From NCBI GenBank assembly GCA_015501055.1, contig JADNYV010000004.1, positions 310,001 to 374,000 of the forward strand: 64,000 nt of DNA. Reading direction: 5' to 3'. Below, piece by piece: positions 23,949 through 37,000 of this stretch (position 1 is the first letter of the stretch; the number at the start of each line of letters is the position of its first letter). A program made the position numbers and the translations under genes. The stretch comes from Mucidula mucida. Lineage: Eukaryota; Basidiomycota; Agaricomycetes; Agaricales; Physalacriaceae. The notes below the pieces were generated by a model that saw nothing but the letters and a program-made list of their open reading frames with translations, was not told the DNA's origin and did not search any database.

Positions 23949-26395
23949 ATGTCATTCCCTGTGTCATTGTTTGAAGGGGCATCCGGTCGCACTCGTTGCG
24001 GATCAGGGCCACTAACCACTCTACAATCTTTCACTCCAGTGGATATTAATGTTGATCCTGTATCCAGCACGTTGAGATAATAAGCTCCAAGATTTATGTA
24101 GTCTCAGTGTGGTTTACTCTCAGACCAGCTACGTGCTGATAGTCATCTTCAAGTCGTATCCGCGACCGACGCAGACCGTGATGGTTGTGGAAGTTTCGTT
24201 AATGCGCGATGGAATCTTTTTCCGAGATATGACTCGTGTCAGAAGAGCGATTCTCCCTCAGGCGACAGAACTGTACATCTATATCGGAGCATTGTCGAAA
24301 AGTGGGAACGCGAAAAGTATGATCGCAGGTAAGCATACAGAATATTTGTAAACGCCGTTTTCATGGCTATCCGAGAAACGAGATTTTCCAGGAGATCCTT
24401 AAGAAGTTCAAGAGCGTCACGACCGAACTGGATGGAAGGCTGGAGCCCGGGTGTTTCGACCGCTGGATGGACGTTTTCCCTCACGAGGTAAGAGAACAAC
24501 ACGTCAAATTCTTAGGCGACTCACCCTACGTAGGTTAATGCGTTCAAGGAAAACTACAGAAAGTGAACGATCTCGAAGCGAAGAAGAAGGAAAGACACAA
24601 GAACGTTATGAAGCGTAAGGGCGAAAGAGTAAGCAAAATTTTATCTCTCAATGAGGAAGGTAGAGATTCCATTAAGAAGAGGTCGATGCCTAGCTCAGCG
24701 CCGGTCGACGTTGAACTTAGGCATTTGTTACCAAGTACTACTCCTACTCCTTCTCAGCGTATTTACCAAGGTACGAATCCGGGAGATCGTGTTTCACCGA
24801 GGACTCACACTGGGCTCACTAGTTCAATGTATGACGGAGGACACACTTGACATGGTTCTTTTACAGTGGATGATGAAAGCTGCAACGCCATCGCTACCAA
24901 AAGACCCCGATTTCTACGAGATAGTGTTGCGAAGAAACCCCCATTTCTACGATAGCGTGGTACTGAAGGAATCTCCTCAATCTGTACTCCACTCGCATTT
25001 TCCAAGACTCTTTGGATTGCGTTGGAAACCAGGCGACATTGAGAGAGGGACGTTACTACATGATCATACACTGTCTTATGGACAGTTGTGATCACCCATT
25101 GATTATCTTTAAGCAAATTCCAGAATGGACATTCGGGAAGCTTTGTCGTTTCCGTCACGGACTCAAAGACATTGTATTGAAAGGTACGAGTGCGTCTGCA
25201 GAGTCAACTGCCTTGTGGCTGACGTTTCTTCAGCTACGACTGGGCACCTGAGGTATGCACATGGTATCAGGAACAACTATCGAATCCCGATGCTTCAATC
25301 AATATCAAGAAAACGAAATCAATAAATGAAAGGGCGCGACGGGAACATTCCCTAACATGGGTAAACATGTTGGATGAGATAGAAGAAGATCCCACCGAGA
25401 GTATCTGGGTTATCGAGACGCCTCCCAAAGAATTGCTGGTATGCTTTGTCTTATGCATCGTGATGCTTAGTTGAATTCAGCCATAGAACGAAGGCTGCTT
25501 GACGGACCTTGGTTTTATGATGCTAGTACCTCGACGCTGGTTTCCCCCGTGCGTATTCATCATTGATATCAACATCGTGTTAGCTTCACGCTTCTCTAGT
25601 CATCCGCTCATACACCCTCCTTTGAGCATATTGACAAGACTGCAGATACGGTATGTCCGGTTTTGAAGCATCCAATTCATTGTGTCATGAAGCCATCTAT
25701 ATTCACTGTTTATAGGCATCGAACAACTATGTTGCTCAACGTCAATCGACTGACACCGTAAATAGCAGCTTGAGTGCGCAGGAAGCCTCACGAGCCAACG
25801 TACGACTCCATGTTTCACCAATGTTAGCGGCATTTTACATTAGATTTAGACTACAAGACGCATTGCTGACGCTGCAGAGACGGAGTCTCGCTCTGCGTCT
25901 TCACACTCGTCCAACCGCATGCCCACGCTGGCGTATCTATCGCGTCTGGTCGTGAGCACGCCCCAATCTGCTCGAGCGTCACGAACATCGGCAATGATAT
26001 TCCTGCCGCCCCTTCCACGCCTTCCAACATCAAATCGCCCGTGAATACTGTTCCAGTCGACAGTCGACATATCACGCAGCGCCACACGGAATGGATGTTC
26101 ATCAGCCCCCCAAATCTAGCAGTGTTGTGCGGCCATCTCCAAAGCCTGAAGCTCGTCCAACGCCCCTTCCCGTTGCTGCTGGAAATCCGGTACGAACCAT
26201 AGCTTCCGCTTTGATTTCCTGATTACTCAACAACTTCTCGCAGGAACAGAGCGTGTCGCTTCCAGCTGTAAGTGCTACACATCACGGGAACCCTGAGTGC
26301 GTTCACTTATCGAATGGTAGATGCCAACCCAGAAACAGAAGCCCGCAAAGAAAAGTTGGTTCACACGAGCGAAAGAATTTGTGGGGCTCGGATAG
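23949..26395 (+). CDS. unrecognised protein with proline/serine-rich C-terminus
   Basis: A plus-strand gene was pieced together from about twelve exons in matching phase; the family is not recognised. It starts at ATG 23949 (MSFPVSLFEGASGR). Segments in order are FTPVDINVDP, GLLSDQLRADSHLQVVSATD, LYRSIVEKWEREKYDRNEIF, KKFKSVTTELDGRLEPGCFD, KVNDLEAKKKERHKNVMKRK, MMKAATPSLPKDPDFYEIVL, REGRYYMIIHCLMDSCDHPL, EQLSNPDASINIKKTKSINE, MLDEIEEDPTESIWVIETPP and RRLLDGPWFYDASTSTLVSP. A low-complexity Ser/Pro region (HQPPKSSSVVRPSPKPEARP) follows, and the protein ends KSWFTRAKEFVGLG. There is no signal peptide or membrane segment. The region around KRKGERVSKI is basic. It is probably an Agaricomycete-restricted protein; no role is suggested. 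Confidence 0.55.
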
Positions 26396-26580
26396 CCGTA
26401 TGTTAGAAATTAGAAATTTCGCGCTCTTTTCGTTAGCTTGGCTTCAAAGCACTTTGGCTACGAGTCTTTCAGTTTGAATACATGAACACCTGGCGTAGCA
26501 ATAAAATACTGTAATGACGCTTGGCTAAATCTCGTGGCATAAAAATAATATATACACTCAAGCAACAGTAAAACACAGAT

Positions 26581-29273
26581 TTACTTTCCCGTTCTCGTGC
26601 GCGTTCTCGTTCTCGTACGAGGCAGCGAAGCTTCCTCCTCCTCCTCTTTCTTCACGTCATCCTTTTTGGCCCTTGTTCGAGTTTTCGTACCCACAATCTC
26701 CACCTCGGGAATCGGCTCTGTTACAGCCCTACTGCGAGGCTTCCTTCCCTTAGGCTTTATCTCCTCTACATCAGAAGTGTCGACGTCCGGCTCTGTCTTA
26801 TTCCTTGTCCTCCGCGTCCTGCCTACAGGCTCCGGCTCCTCATTCTCAATCTCTGCTGTCTTGGTCCTTGTCCTCGCGCGGGTCTTGTGCTCCTCTAGAG
26901 GAGCACTTGCTGCTTTCGTGACTTCTGCTACAGGTGTCGGGGCGCGCTTGGCTCGCGTTGCCCTCTTCTTGGGGAGAGCATCTTCAACTTCTTGCTCCTC
27001 CTCTACGATTTTAGACGGTCCTGCAGCTACCTTCCTCCCTCTAGTGGCCTTCTTTTTCGGTGCCGGCTTCTCAGTCTCGTCCACCTTACTTGTTTCGGGT
27101 GGTGGAGGGGTCGAGACTTTCTTCGATCGTGTTGCGCGCTTAGGGGCCACCAATTCTACGTCAGGCGCAGCCGTTATCAATATCGGAACTCGTTTCGACG
27201 CTGGTTTGAGTGGAGCATCTGTCTCGGTGGAAGGCACATTGAGCGTTTCTTCGGGTTTCGCTGAGGCATCGTTGTCCGCTGCGACTGGCATGTCTACGTC
27301 CATGAGAATATCACAAGGAGAAGATGGTTTGGGTGAATTTCGGGGCGATATGAGTGTTCGCAAGTCAAGGGTAGGAATTGTCGCCTCGAGCGTCTTTATG
27401 GGAGATGCGCTTCTGCTCTTTGGCGTGATGTCGCGGGGGATGAAGAGCGTTCCGCCAAGTCCTTCATTGGCGACGTGCTTCTTTCCTGCACCGAAACATT
27501 GGGTGGTATAGTCGCTCTTCTCGAAGGTGAGCGCTCCCTGCTTGGAGTTGCAGGAATATCGGAGGTAACGTCCATTGACTCCTGCTCTAAGGATGCGACA
27601 ACTGGCTCTTTCTTCGGACTCCTTTTTGCTTTCATGATTTCCATCTCCTCTCTCATTTGCTGCAGCAAAATCTGAGGGTCGTCTTCCTCGGGTTCCTCCG
27701 ATGTCTCCATGATATTGCCAAATAGGTTTGAACGATTCTTCCTTGGAGAACCGATGGTCGGGGGAGCAAAAAGTGTTTTCTTAGGCGAAACCCGCGAAGG
27801 CGACGAAAAAATGGAGTTCTGAGCTGGTTCCTCTTTCACGCCAAACAGTTTCATGGGTGACAGACTGGGACCAAGACCTGGAACGCGTCCTGCAAAGAAG
27901 AGGTCGGGCGCAGCAAGGGCAGATTTCCGTCGTTCTTGAATTGCCTACAGAGCGTTGAGTGTTGGTGTAGATACAGGAAGAGAAGTCGCGTACCTTTTTC
28001 TCTGCATCCGTAAGCTTCTGACGCCTAGGTGTAGTCCACATGTCCTTCTTGATGGGACGGTCCTCAGGCTCCTCCTTCATCGGGGTGGCTGGAGTGCGGA
28101 TTTTGGATTCACTGGGCATGGACAGATCCAATTTGAAAGAAGGGCGCTCAGGGCGTATAGGCGGACCACCTCCCAAGGATGTGCGTCCACCGACAGAAAT
28201 CCGAGTGAAGTTGAACGGCTTGGGAGTAGGCATTTCCTAGAAGAAGTCTGAGACGATGAAACACGTCGCGATAGAGTTCTTACCATGACTTCATCATCTT
28301 CGACCATTTCTGCTTCACTCTGCAGCTCTGCTTCGCTTTCGGGCACCATTTCGGGCTCGCTGTCAACCATCATGTCGTCTGGCTCGCTATCAAGCACCAT
28401 TTCATCATCTTGACCACCATCGGTAGACCGATCACTTTCACTGTCGCTTGTGGGAGCAAAGAGGCCTCCCGCAACTTCTAACTCTTCCAGTTCTTCTTCT
28501 GCGAGCATAGCCCTACGAATAAGAACTCGTCCGCGGAGGCTGTCTTTTTGGGGTGATGGCGGACGGACTGGACTAGGTGGAGCGGGAGGTAGGTCGGGTA
28601 GTGATGGATAAATTGATGGTACCATGGGGGAAGGAGACTGTATGGGACTTGGGGAATGTGATGAACCTGCGGGTTGAGCGGGGAAGGCGGAAGGCGGAGT
28701 CTGCGCCTTTCTATGCAAGGCATATGGTGAATCCTGACGCGCAAGATCCTCAGGCATGCCCTCTTCTCGAAGCATGGCGTCTCCGCCGCCAAGTTGGACT
28801 ATTTTGGCTCCTGGTGTCGGTGAATCGATGACAGCTGCTCGTACCATGGAAAGACGAACGCGTCGGCGAGTTCCCTTGACTGGACTAGATGGATCCATGT
28901 GTTTCCGTAATGCCTTGGGAGGATAGTCGAACTTGAATCGTTTCCCTTGTATGGTAAAGTTGTCGCCATTCCCCAATGCCACCCTGCCCTCTCGAATGCG
29001 ACATCCGTCGATTTCGACTCCGGTCTTTCCTTGAATGACCAAAAATGCTTTCGAATCAACAAATTCAATCAGTGCATGGGTGGGAGCAATGTTCTGGTAG
29101 AATAGGCGAATGTCGCTTGCTGGGTCTGAGCCAAATGTGAGCGGATTGGAGTCGATGCCAAAGGCGGTGATGGTCGCTGAGGCGGGTGACAGAAGAGACA
29201 ACGTTCCAAAGCGCCCGACATCCGTAGCGTCCACGCTGCAATGCATGTCCGTCGGGCTTCGCGTGCCGAACAT
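26581..29273 (-). CDS. FHA-domain chromatin-type protein, Ki-67-like layout
   Basis: The N-terminal 110 residues form a forkhead-associated (phosphothreonine-binding) domain: FGTLSLLSP, LTFGSDPASDIRL (the conserved Gly-Ser pair), PTHALIEF and GKTGVEIDGCRI. The start is ATG 29273 (MFGTRSPTD). The remainder is disordered: proline/serine-rich, then acidic (EPDDMMVDSEPEMVPESEAE), then repeated S/T-P sites (SPKK, SPRK, TPSR). A C-terminal 260-residue part has repeated basic blocks of the type APKRATRSKK, PKKKATRGRK and PKKRATRAKR and ends RTRTRTRTRTGK. An FHA head with a long S/T-P and basic tail resembles Ki-67 and related chromosome-periphery proteins; that role is inference. Three or four introns are present (around 27370-27400, 27950-27990, 28235-28285). 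It shares a 109-bp promoter with the racemase gene. Confidence 0.8.
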
Positions 29274-29382
29274 GTTGGTTGTTGAGAGAAGAGTTGATTT
29301 TGACACGTGATGGGGAACGCGTGATTCAATCACACCCCACGTTCGGCCATTGGAATAACCGTCTTGTTTTCCCCTACTGACA

Positions 29383-30911
29383 ATGGCTCTGTCTGGAATC
29401 AAGGTTATCGAAGTATTCACCCTCATTCAGTTCTGATAAAACTGTCTTACGGTAGCCAGTTCGCTGGTTTAGCACCAGGGCCTTTCGCTGGCCTTGTTTT
29501 GGCAGACAATGGCGCCGATGTTATTCGAATAGACCGGCTTGCCTCGTCTTCGACTGACATTCTCTGTCGTGGTAAGCGGTCTCTTGCTGTGAATCCCAAA
29601 ATAGCCGGCGGTAGGGATATCTTGAAGAGACTCGTCGCGTCTGCAGACGTGCTGATCGACCCATTTCGTCCGGGCGTCATGGAGAAACTGGGGCTTGGAC
29701 CGGGAGTCTTTCTCGGGCAAGATGGCATAAATAAGGGATTGATATATGCTCGACTGGCAGGGTAAGCTATCCTGGCCCGCACTCTGTCAACTGAATGGCT
29801 ACTAACACACGGAGCTAGGTTTCCGCGAAATGGTATGTTTTAGGTTTCTATTCGACGGCAACTTCATATTTTTCTCCAAGGGTCTCACAAGGATATGGCA
29901 GGCAAGCTTGACTGTCAATTCTGCTAGCCCACGTTGATTAGGTTGAATTTGCCTAGGTCACGATATCAATTATCTGGCTCTTAGTGGCGTTTTGTCTGTA
30001 TGCTTCCATCATAGCTGCTCTGCTGAATTTGGAGCTCATTCTCAGCATCTAGATGCTTCCTGGAACGACTGAAAAGCCGGCGTTTCCGCTGAATCTATTG
30101 GCTGACTTTGCCGGAGGAGGTCTGGTTTGTGCTCTTGGTATACTGTTGGCTCTTATAGAGCGCGGTAAGACTGGTCTCGGTCAAGTTGTGGACACAGACA
30201 TGGTACGGTACTCTTTTCAATGAGGCAACTTTTTCCATTATGCACGCCAAGGTTTCTGGCGCGCGCTACGTTTCCTCATTTCCGTTGCTTTTATCTCTCC
30301 TCCCCACGTCTTCCTTTGGATCAAGCAGAGGAGAGAATCTTCTGGACGGCGGCTCACCTTTCTATAATATCTACACATGCAAAGATGGCAAATGGATGTC
30401 AGTAGGGTGTTTGGAACCACAGTTTTTCGCATCCTTCCTCGGCACCTTGTTACAATGTCTTCCAGCCCAATTTGGCCTCGAATGCGGTTGGAGACCAACT
30501 ATAGACTCGCACACCCGTCGAGAAGAGTGGCCCAGACTGAAGGAGTTCCTCACAAAGGCGTTCTTAACTCAAACGCGCGATTATTGGGCCCAGAAATTTC
30601 ATGGTAGGTTGAAAACAGGTTTTACCGGTTTCTATCGAATTAGAATTTTCATAGGAACAGACGGTTGTGCATTGCCTGTCCTCGATGTGGCTGAAGCTGC
30701 CACATTGGATTCATCAGGTTCCGTAGTACCTCGCCCGCATCCCAAGATTTCCGAAGCCTCTTTGGAAGTATTGGACAATGGCCTGCATATTTTGACACCT
30801 GGAGGTGACGATGAGCTCGTACTCAAGGAAATAGGCATTTCGGAAGACGAATGGCGGCAATTGATTGCTGATGGTGCAATGCGTGATGAACGAGAACGAT
30901 CCAAATTGTAG
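29383..30911 (+). CDS. alpha-methylacyl-CoA racemase (CaiB/BaiF family), SKL tail
   Basis: A family III CoA-transferase-type enzyme of the alpha-methylacyl-CoA racemase group, which flips the 2-methyl stereocentre of branched-chain acyl-CoA so that beta-oxidation can proceed. Start ATG 29383 gives [10 protein letters not shown], joined over a 48-bp intron to [20 protein letters not shown]. Family landmarks follow: [73 protein letters not shown] and GQVVDTDMV. The next exon carries [20 protein letters not shown], close to the racemase GSPFYxxYxTxDG motif. The protein ends ERERSKL, a canonical peroxisomal PTS1. About eight introns are needed. With the dehydrogenase immediately downstream, also PTS1-tagged, a peroxisomal lipid-oxidation role is likely. 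Confidence 0.88.
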
Positions 30912-31432
30912 GAGTACAGATCGTACTATGCGTTTATTTCTGCAGCCTCTGGACCGCAAATGTTTTTACCTACGTCCAGTTTATTCCTAGAATGTTACAG
31001 GTGGATCTGAAGAGCCGTTGCATCAAGGAAGGCAAGTGGAGTAAGGAATTAGACCAGATTTATATGGGGGCGTACAACATCGACCTAAATTTACTGACTA
31101 GTGAGCCGAGAGTATTTCAAAAGTGTACGTCAATGTAGCCTCGATTCTCGTGGGACGGTACACCGGCGCCCACTGTAGTACTCAGATGTTCGATTCCACT
31201 TTATGTTCCCTATAGTTAGTAGGAATGCATGCGGTACTCAGCATAGTTGCATGCTAGAATAGTCAGGTCAAATCCCGTCCCGGTGTTGTCTTGTATTCCT
31301 CGCGTCAGGAGAGACGACGGTTGTGATCGGCGAATCAAGAGATCCGGATAAGTCTGGAAATCACATGAAAAGACCCCGCGTATAGATATAGTGGTCCTGT
31401 AAGGGGCTTGTCTTTCACTACCTGCAAACGCA
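30912..31432. other. intergenic, no gene seen
   Basis: This 521-bp stretch between the racemase and the dehydrogenase has no credible reading frame. A tatagatatag-like stretch lies about 50 bp upstream of the next ATG. Confidence 0.4.
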
Positions 31433-33833
31433 ATGGCCTCTCAAGAAATCAAGCAGTACACCGCAGACGAGGTCGCCAAGGTACGTGACCCGTTCTTGAA
31501 GGAGTCCAACTGACGCGCCTGCCCAGCACAACAAGCCCGATGATCTTGTACGTCGTCCGTCACCTTTTTCACGCAAATATACTCACTTTTGCCACAGTGG
31601 GTCATCATCAACGCGAAAGTGTACAACTTGACGCGCTTCAAGGACATGCATCCTGGCGGAGCATCGGTCCTGCATGACAAGGACGTTGGTACGTCATTGT
31701 CACGCATCCACCGACGTGTTACCTCTGACCATCGGACAGCTGGCCAGGATGCAACGGAGGCGTTTTACAGCCTTCACCTCACAGAAGTACTCGAGAGACC
31801 GCAATTTAAGCGCCTTCAGATTGGCGTTGTCGCTGGCGAAGAACCATCAATCAAGGCCCATGGCATTGGCGATCTCAGCAAGGTCCCCTATGGTGAACCA
31901 ACATGGCTTACAGCGGGATACTTCAGCCCGTATTTCTCCGATGTTGGTCTTTTCCCCGCCAATCTTGGCGACGCGTTTACCTTCAATCCATCCAGAACCA
32001 CAGAAAATTCCAGCAAGAAATACGCAAGTTCACTGACGAATGGATCACTCCAGACGCTGAAGTATGCTTTTCATTCTCGCATCGTTTAACTTGACCCCAT
32101 CTTCTCTCAGGCGCGCGAGGCAGACGGTAAACGTCCCTCTCAAGAAGTACTCGATAAGATGGCGTCAGTCAATGCTCTTTTCGCTTTCGGCTGATCAGAG
32201 ATCTGATGCGTGAGTAGCGAACTCAACATACATGCTATGCGTCTCGGTCCTGGAAAACACCTGAAAGGGCTCAACCTCATGAATGGCTTAGTAAAACCGG
32301 AAGAGTTTGACTACTTCCACGAGGTATTGTTCTCTGCTATCGGCTATTCAAAAAGCTCATGTTTGCCAGATGATCATCACGCAGGAACTAGCGCGTTGTA
32401 ATGCTCGCGGATACGGCGATGGTCGGCGCAGAGTCTTGATTCGTCGTACGCTATTCTGATGGTCTCTGACAGGTCTTCTTGGTGGCAAGGTCATCGGTCT
32501 GCCACCGGTGCTCAACTTTGGCAGCGATGCACTGAAGGCGAAAGTGGTACCAGAAGTGTTTTCTGCGAAAAAGTTCATCTGCCTTGCCGTCTCTGAAGCT
32601 CAAGCTGGCAGTGATGTGATGGGTCTAAAGACTACGGCTAGCAAAACCGAAGATGGCAAGTACTGGATTGTGAACGGTCAGTTATGGATTTATATTTCTG
32701 TTTGTCTCTCCTTAACATCTCCAAGGCACTAAGAAGTGGATCACCAATGCAACGTGAGACCTCAGTTCTAGTCCTTTTTCCCGCTAATGCAGCTTAGGTT
32801 CGCGGATTATTTCACCGTTGGATGCAAGACGGATGATGGCTTCACTGTCATGCTTATAGAGAGGGGTGAAGGAGTTGAGACCCGTCCCATCAAGACCAGT
32901 TACTCTAGTGCTGCCGGGACAGGTTTCATCACTTTCGATAACGTGAAGGTTCCCGTTGAAAACACGCTGGGGGAAGAAGGGGGCGGAATCTTTGTTATGC
33001 TCAGGTTGGTCGCTTTTCGTTGCAACATCATTCATCAATGATTCCTCGCAGTAACTTCAACCACGAACGTTGGGTTATGTGCTGTTCTTCTGCTCGCAGT
33101 CAGCGGAGCATAGGTAAGTCTCATGGTTTTTGGACGCTCCGTGGCTCACGTCTCGTAAATCAGTCGATGCTTGCCTGCAGTAAGCCGCTCATTGCACATC
33201 ATTCAGCCCACAGCCGCTCATTTTCTTTAGGTGGAGCTCACAGCGAAAGGCGTTTGGGAAGCCTCTGAATTCTCAGGCGGTTATCCGGCATAAAATTGCT
33301 CAAATGATCTCACGTGCAGAGAGTAAGTCGAACCACGCTTCTTTCCGTCTCGTGGCGTTGATAGCCTTCAAGGTGTTCAGAACTGGCTTGAGAATATCAC
33401 ATATCAGATGTGCAACATGGTGCGTAAATCCTTGCCTGTACCGTAGTTACGTTGTCTTGAAATTCTTCTGCAGTCTTACAAGCAGCAAGCCAGTAAACTT
33501 GCCGGGTACGTCGACTAATTTTGTCGGATATATTAACTACAGCTCAATATTGATAGGCAAATCGCGTTCTTGAAGAGCTACTCGACCTCATGCGCACAAG
33601 AGACGGCAAGGGATGCAGTCCAAATATTTGGTGGTCGCGGTATCACACAGTCCGGAATGGGCCGCTTGATAGAACATGTAAGTCTCAACCTTCTTGTCGT
33701 CCCGCTATTCATCTTCTGGAAGTATCATCGCACTGTACCTTTCGATGCACTACTTGGTGGAGCAGAGGACGTACTGAGTGACCTCGGAGTCCGCCAAGCG
33801 CTCAGAGCTATGCCTGAGGATTCGCGTCTATAA
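31433..33833 (+). CDS. acyl-CoA dehydrogenase with N-terminal cytochrome b5 domain, SRL tail
   Basis: A two-domain flavoenzyme found in fungi. The first 85 residues are a cytochrome b5 haem domain: YTADEVAKHNKPDDLWVIIN, KDMHPGGASVLHDKDVAGQD (axial haem His in HPGG) and TEAFYSLHLTEVLERP. A linker leads to the acyl-CoA dehydrogenase fold: KPEEFDYFHE, LGGKVIGLPPVLNFGSDALK, CLAVSEAQAGSDVMGLKTTA (flavin/substrate signature), GKYWIVNGTKKWITNA, ERGEGVETRPIKTSYSSAAG, VPVENTLGEEGGGIFVMLSN and AVQIFGGRGITQSGMGRLIE. The start is ATG 31433 and about fifteen introns are needed. The protein ends MPEDSRL; SRL is a standard PTS1, so a peroxisomal site is likely. The linked b5 domain suggests electron delivery different from mitochondrial ETF-dependent dehydrogenases; this is inference. 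Confidence 0.9.
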
Positions 33834-34068
33834 CTGGATTATGCACGTACACGAGTTATTTCATCATTGCATTATTATTTTCGCAGAAGGAACATGTATG
33901 TGTAAACTGATACGTATACAACATCGATACAGTACTGTACTACAGTTACAACAAGAGGTCTATGTAGAAATTATACATTATGAGTTTGAGGGATGACTCG
34001 GCACTCGATAATTCGTCATCCAGTCGAAACCTAGTAGCCATTGTCAGTTAACAGTTCGATAGCAGAAC

Positions 34069-37000
34069 TCAGTACGAACCGGGTAGAGCCCAGGAATCGG
34101 GGTCGGCTAATGACTGCATACTGTTTAAAATATCGTCATCGAAAGGAAGGGGTGGACGGAAATATTCGGGATCTGGAGTGAGGAAGTTTTGCATCGAAGG
34201 GTTCCCGTAGGAGCCATCGAGAGATGTGCTCATCGATGCTGGAACAAACCCGTAGCCCATTGATACATCTGGGGATGAAGGTGCAATTGACATAGACGCA
34301 GTCATGGGAGAGGTGTACGCAGATGAAGAATTACTGTGTTCGGTCGCATTCAGGGATTTTGCCGATTTCGCGCGCCGAACCTTTGGAAGAGAAGTTTGTC
34401 GAACCTTTGGAAGAGAAGTTTGTCGAACCTTTTCAGACAATGTCATTTCCAGAAGACCTTTGAGAAAGCGCGAATACGCTTTAGGGCCGTGTCGTTCGTC
34501 CACAGCTACTTCGGGAGAGCCGAATAGATCAATGACCCCTTGGACCAGCTGTTGGATGTATGAACGTTGGCCTGCATCGATATATGTCGCGTATTTGGGT
34601 TGAAGAAGCTGCGAGGTATATCGATAAGAGAAATGTGCGGAGCAGCTTATTCGACGAACCTTGATCAAGAATGTCGAAGCGAAGGTAACAAAGACAATCT
34701 GTGCTTCAGGCCCATGACGGAGATATATTCCTATCGGACAGATCAGAATTTGTTTTTACGGAAACCATGAGACGAACTTTGCTCTGGTCTCCCGACATCG
34801 TTGAGAATCACGTTATGAACATCATAGGCAGCCGCCAAGCACTGTAGGACGCATTAACACCATTGACACTAGCCCCATGAACGAGTCATATGCTCACACG
34901 TTGCAAGAAGGGGTTTCATTGTTACGATTCTTACCAAAGGCGTGTTGGAAGCCAAAGGACAACGAGGCGAGCCGCGCATAACTAAACGCCAGCCTCAGCA
35001 GCCCAGTCCGAAAGCGGTTCTGTGGATCCGACATATCGGTCTGATCTAGGATTGCCATCCATTTGGCTTCAAGACACTTCAGCTCCTCGTCAGTCTCCGT
35101 GGCAAGTTCAGCGACATCTATGTCCTGCAATCAATGAGCACGTATATGCGTCTCAAACGGTAACTGTCCAACCTTGTTGAGACCTGTAGGATGTTTCGGG
35201 TCACTATAAATCCTGGAGATGAATCGTGCCATCACTCGTAGCTCGGCGTTATAGCAACTAGTGTGTATGTCGAAGTTTTTCATATTATATGGGGAAAGGC
35301 GCCACCAGTCTTCGGAGTGATTCGCTGTGTAGTCCATGTTATTAATTATAGGGAATTTGCCGTATTGAGATCCGGTCGAACGATCCAAGTTAAAACAGTT
35401 GATCCAAACACGCGTACGATTGAGCATTTGACGTTCATGAAGCTCGTGTAGAGGTTTCACCGTGTTTGGGAGGTGCAGGTTGATGTCCATAGCAGTTCTG
35501 ACAAGGGGGACTGAGAACACACGCGTTGAAGACGATGTTTCGTACCTGATTGCCATTCCCAGGTAGGCCCACCCGCGTTGATCTTCCCAATTGCGGGTTG
35601 GTTCAGGATACAGACTCAGCAGAATGTAACCGATAACCATTTCCACGTTCTTTTCGCCGCCAATAAGAGCAGCTCCCGCGGCCATTTTGGCGTCTACGAT
35701 CAAATGGTCGTATAGATCTGGTCGCTTCGCATAATATCTTGAAGCAATTGCGCAGACTAGAATATCATCATGGTCTCACTCGATTGGTCAAGTAAAGTCA
35801 CTTACTAACGGTAAACATAAAAGCGCTTCGAGCACAAGTGTTCTGAGCAGTATACAAAATTGGGTCACACAAAGATAGTGACAGGTTCATTCGGTCGAAA
35901 TAACTGTCCGTGGTATGTCAGCACGGAGGACTTTGAGAACCGATGGAATGTACAACATGCTGAAGAGCTCTTCGGCTTCTGATGTCGAGATGATGCCTCG
36001 AGCCAAGATGGAGGGCATCTCATGCGGACGGGCACCAGCGGGCCCGGGACCCGGACCTGTGGAGTCGATATAAGAGAGAACGATAATATAAACAACGGAC
36101 TTACTCGCGAAGAAACCGTCATTAGCGACACCTACGTCTTCAACTTCTGCGCTGGCGCCTCTCTGCCTAGTCTTTCTTATGCTGAGATTGGCCATTAAAC
36201 CAAATGGTACGGCTTCGTTTGGAACCATGGCCGACTTCTTCGTTACCTCCTGCTTTCTACCACTGGCGCTCCCTCGAGTCAGGTTGCTCCCAACACTGGA
36301 GCGGGACGACCGGCGGACTCTGGAAGACTTCATAGCATTCCCACTCATGTCCTCGCCATCCGAAGCCACAACCGCGAACTCATAGTCATCGTCGTCATCA
36401 TCTAGGTTGTCGACATCGTCCTCAACTGGAGAATCTTCTGCATCGCGATCTTCGAAGTAACTCTGAGGTGCGCCAGCTCCGCCATTAAGAAAAACGTCGA
36501 ATTCTGCGAAACTCTCCTTGGCCTTGGATATCCAATCTGTAATATTCTTATTGGTTTCGGAATCGGAAGTGGTATTTATACCGTCAAGACTTTGATATGT
36601 GGTCGAGCTAGGGGATATGGAGAACGCCGCTGGCGGCGATGGCGCGGAGCCTTGAGAGGAGATATCAGACATGGCGCCTGGCTGTCGGAGCTTCTTGTTC
36701 GCATCTTCCAATTGACCCATGAGGTCCCGAATACGTTCAGCCTGCTCCCGAATCTCGTTCATCAGGTGCTCACGTTTACTGAGCTTTAGTCAGCATCTGG
36801 ATGCTCGACAAAAAAAGAAATTCCGTACGGAGGTGTGCGCCGCTTCTTCTTTCCAGGAATCAGACACTCGTGGCCACCATTCATGCAGCGTTTACAAGGA
36901 TCAGTATCAGTTTTGAATTCACACTTGACTTTCAAGTTTTTGCATCGCTGACAGGCTCGTCTACTAAAAATCAGCAATGAACGTGCTAAAGATTTAGGGT

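Noticed and set aside
26597..27511. 304-codon plus-strand open frame
   Set aside because: It is the antisense shadow of the low-complexity basic C-terminus of the FHA/Ki-67-like gene; its protein is a featureless Ser/Val/Leu run.
31255..31310. Possible tRNA T-arm (ggtcaaatcccg)
   Set aside because: No matching acceptor stem, D-arm or anticodon arm could be folded around it.
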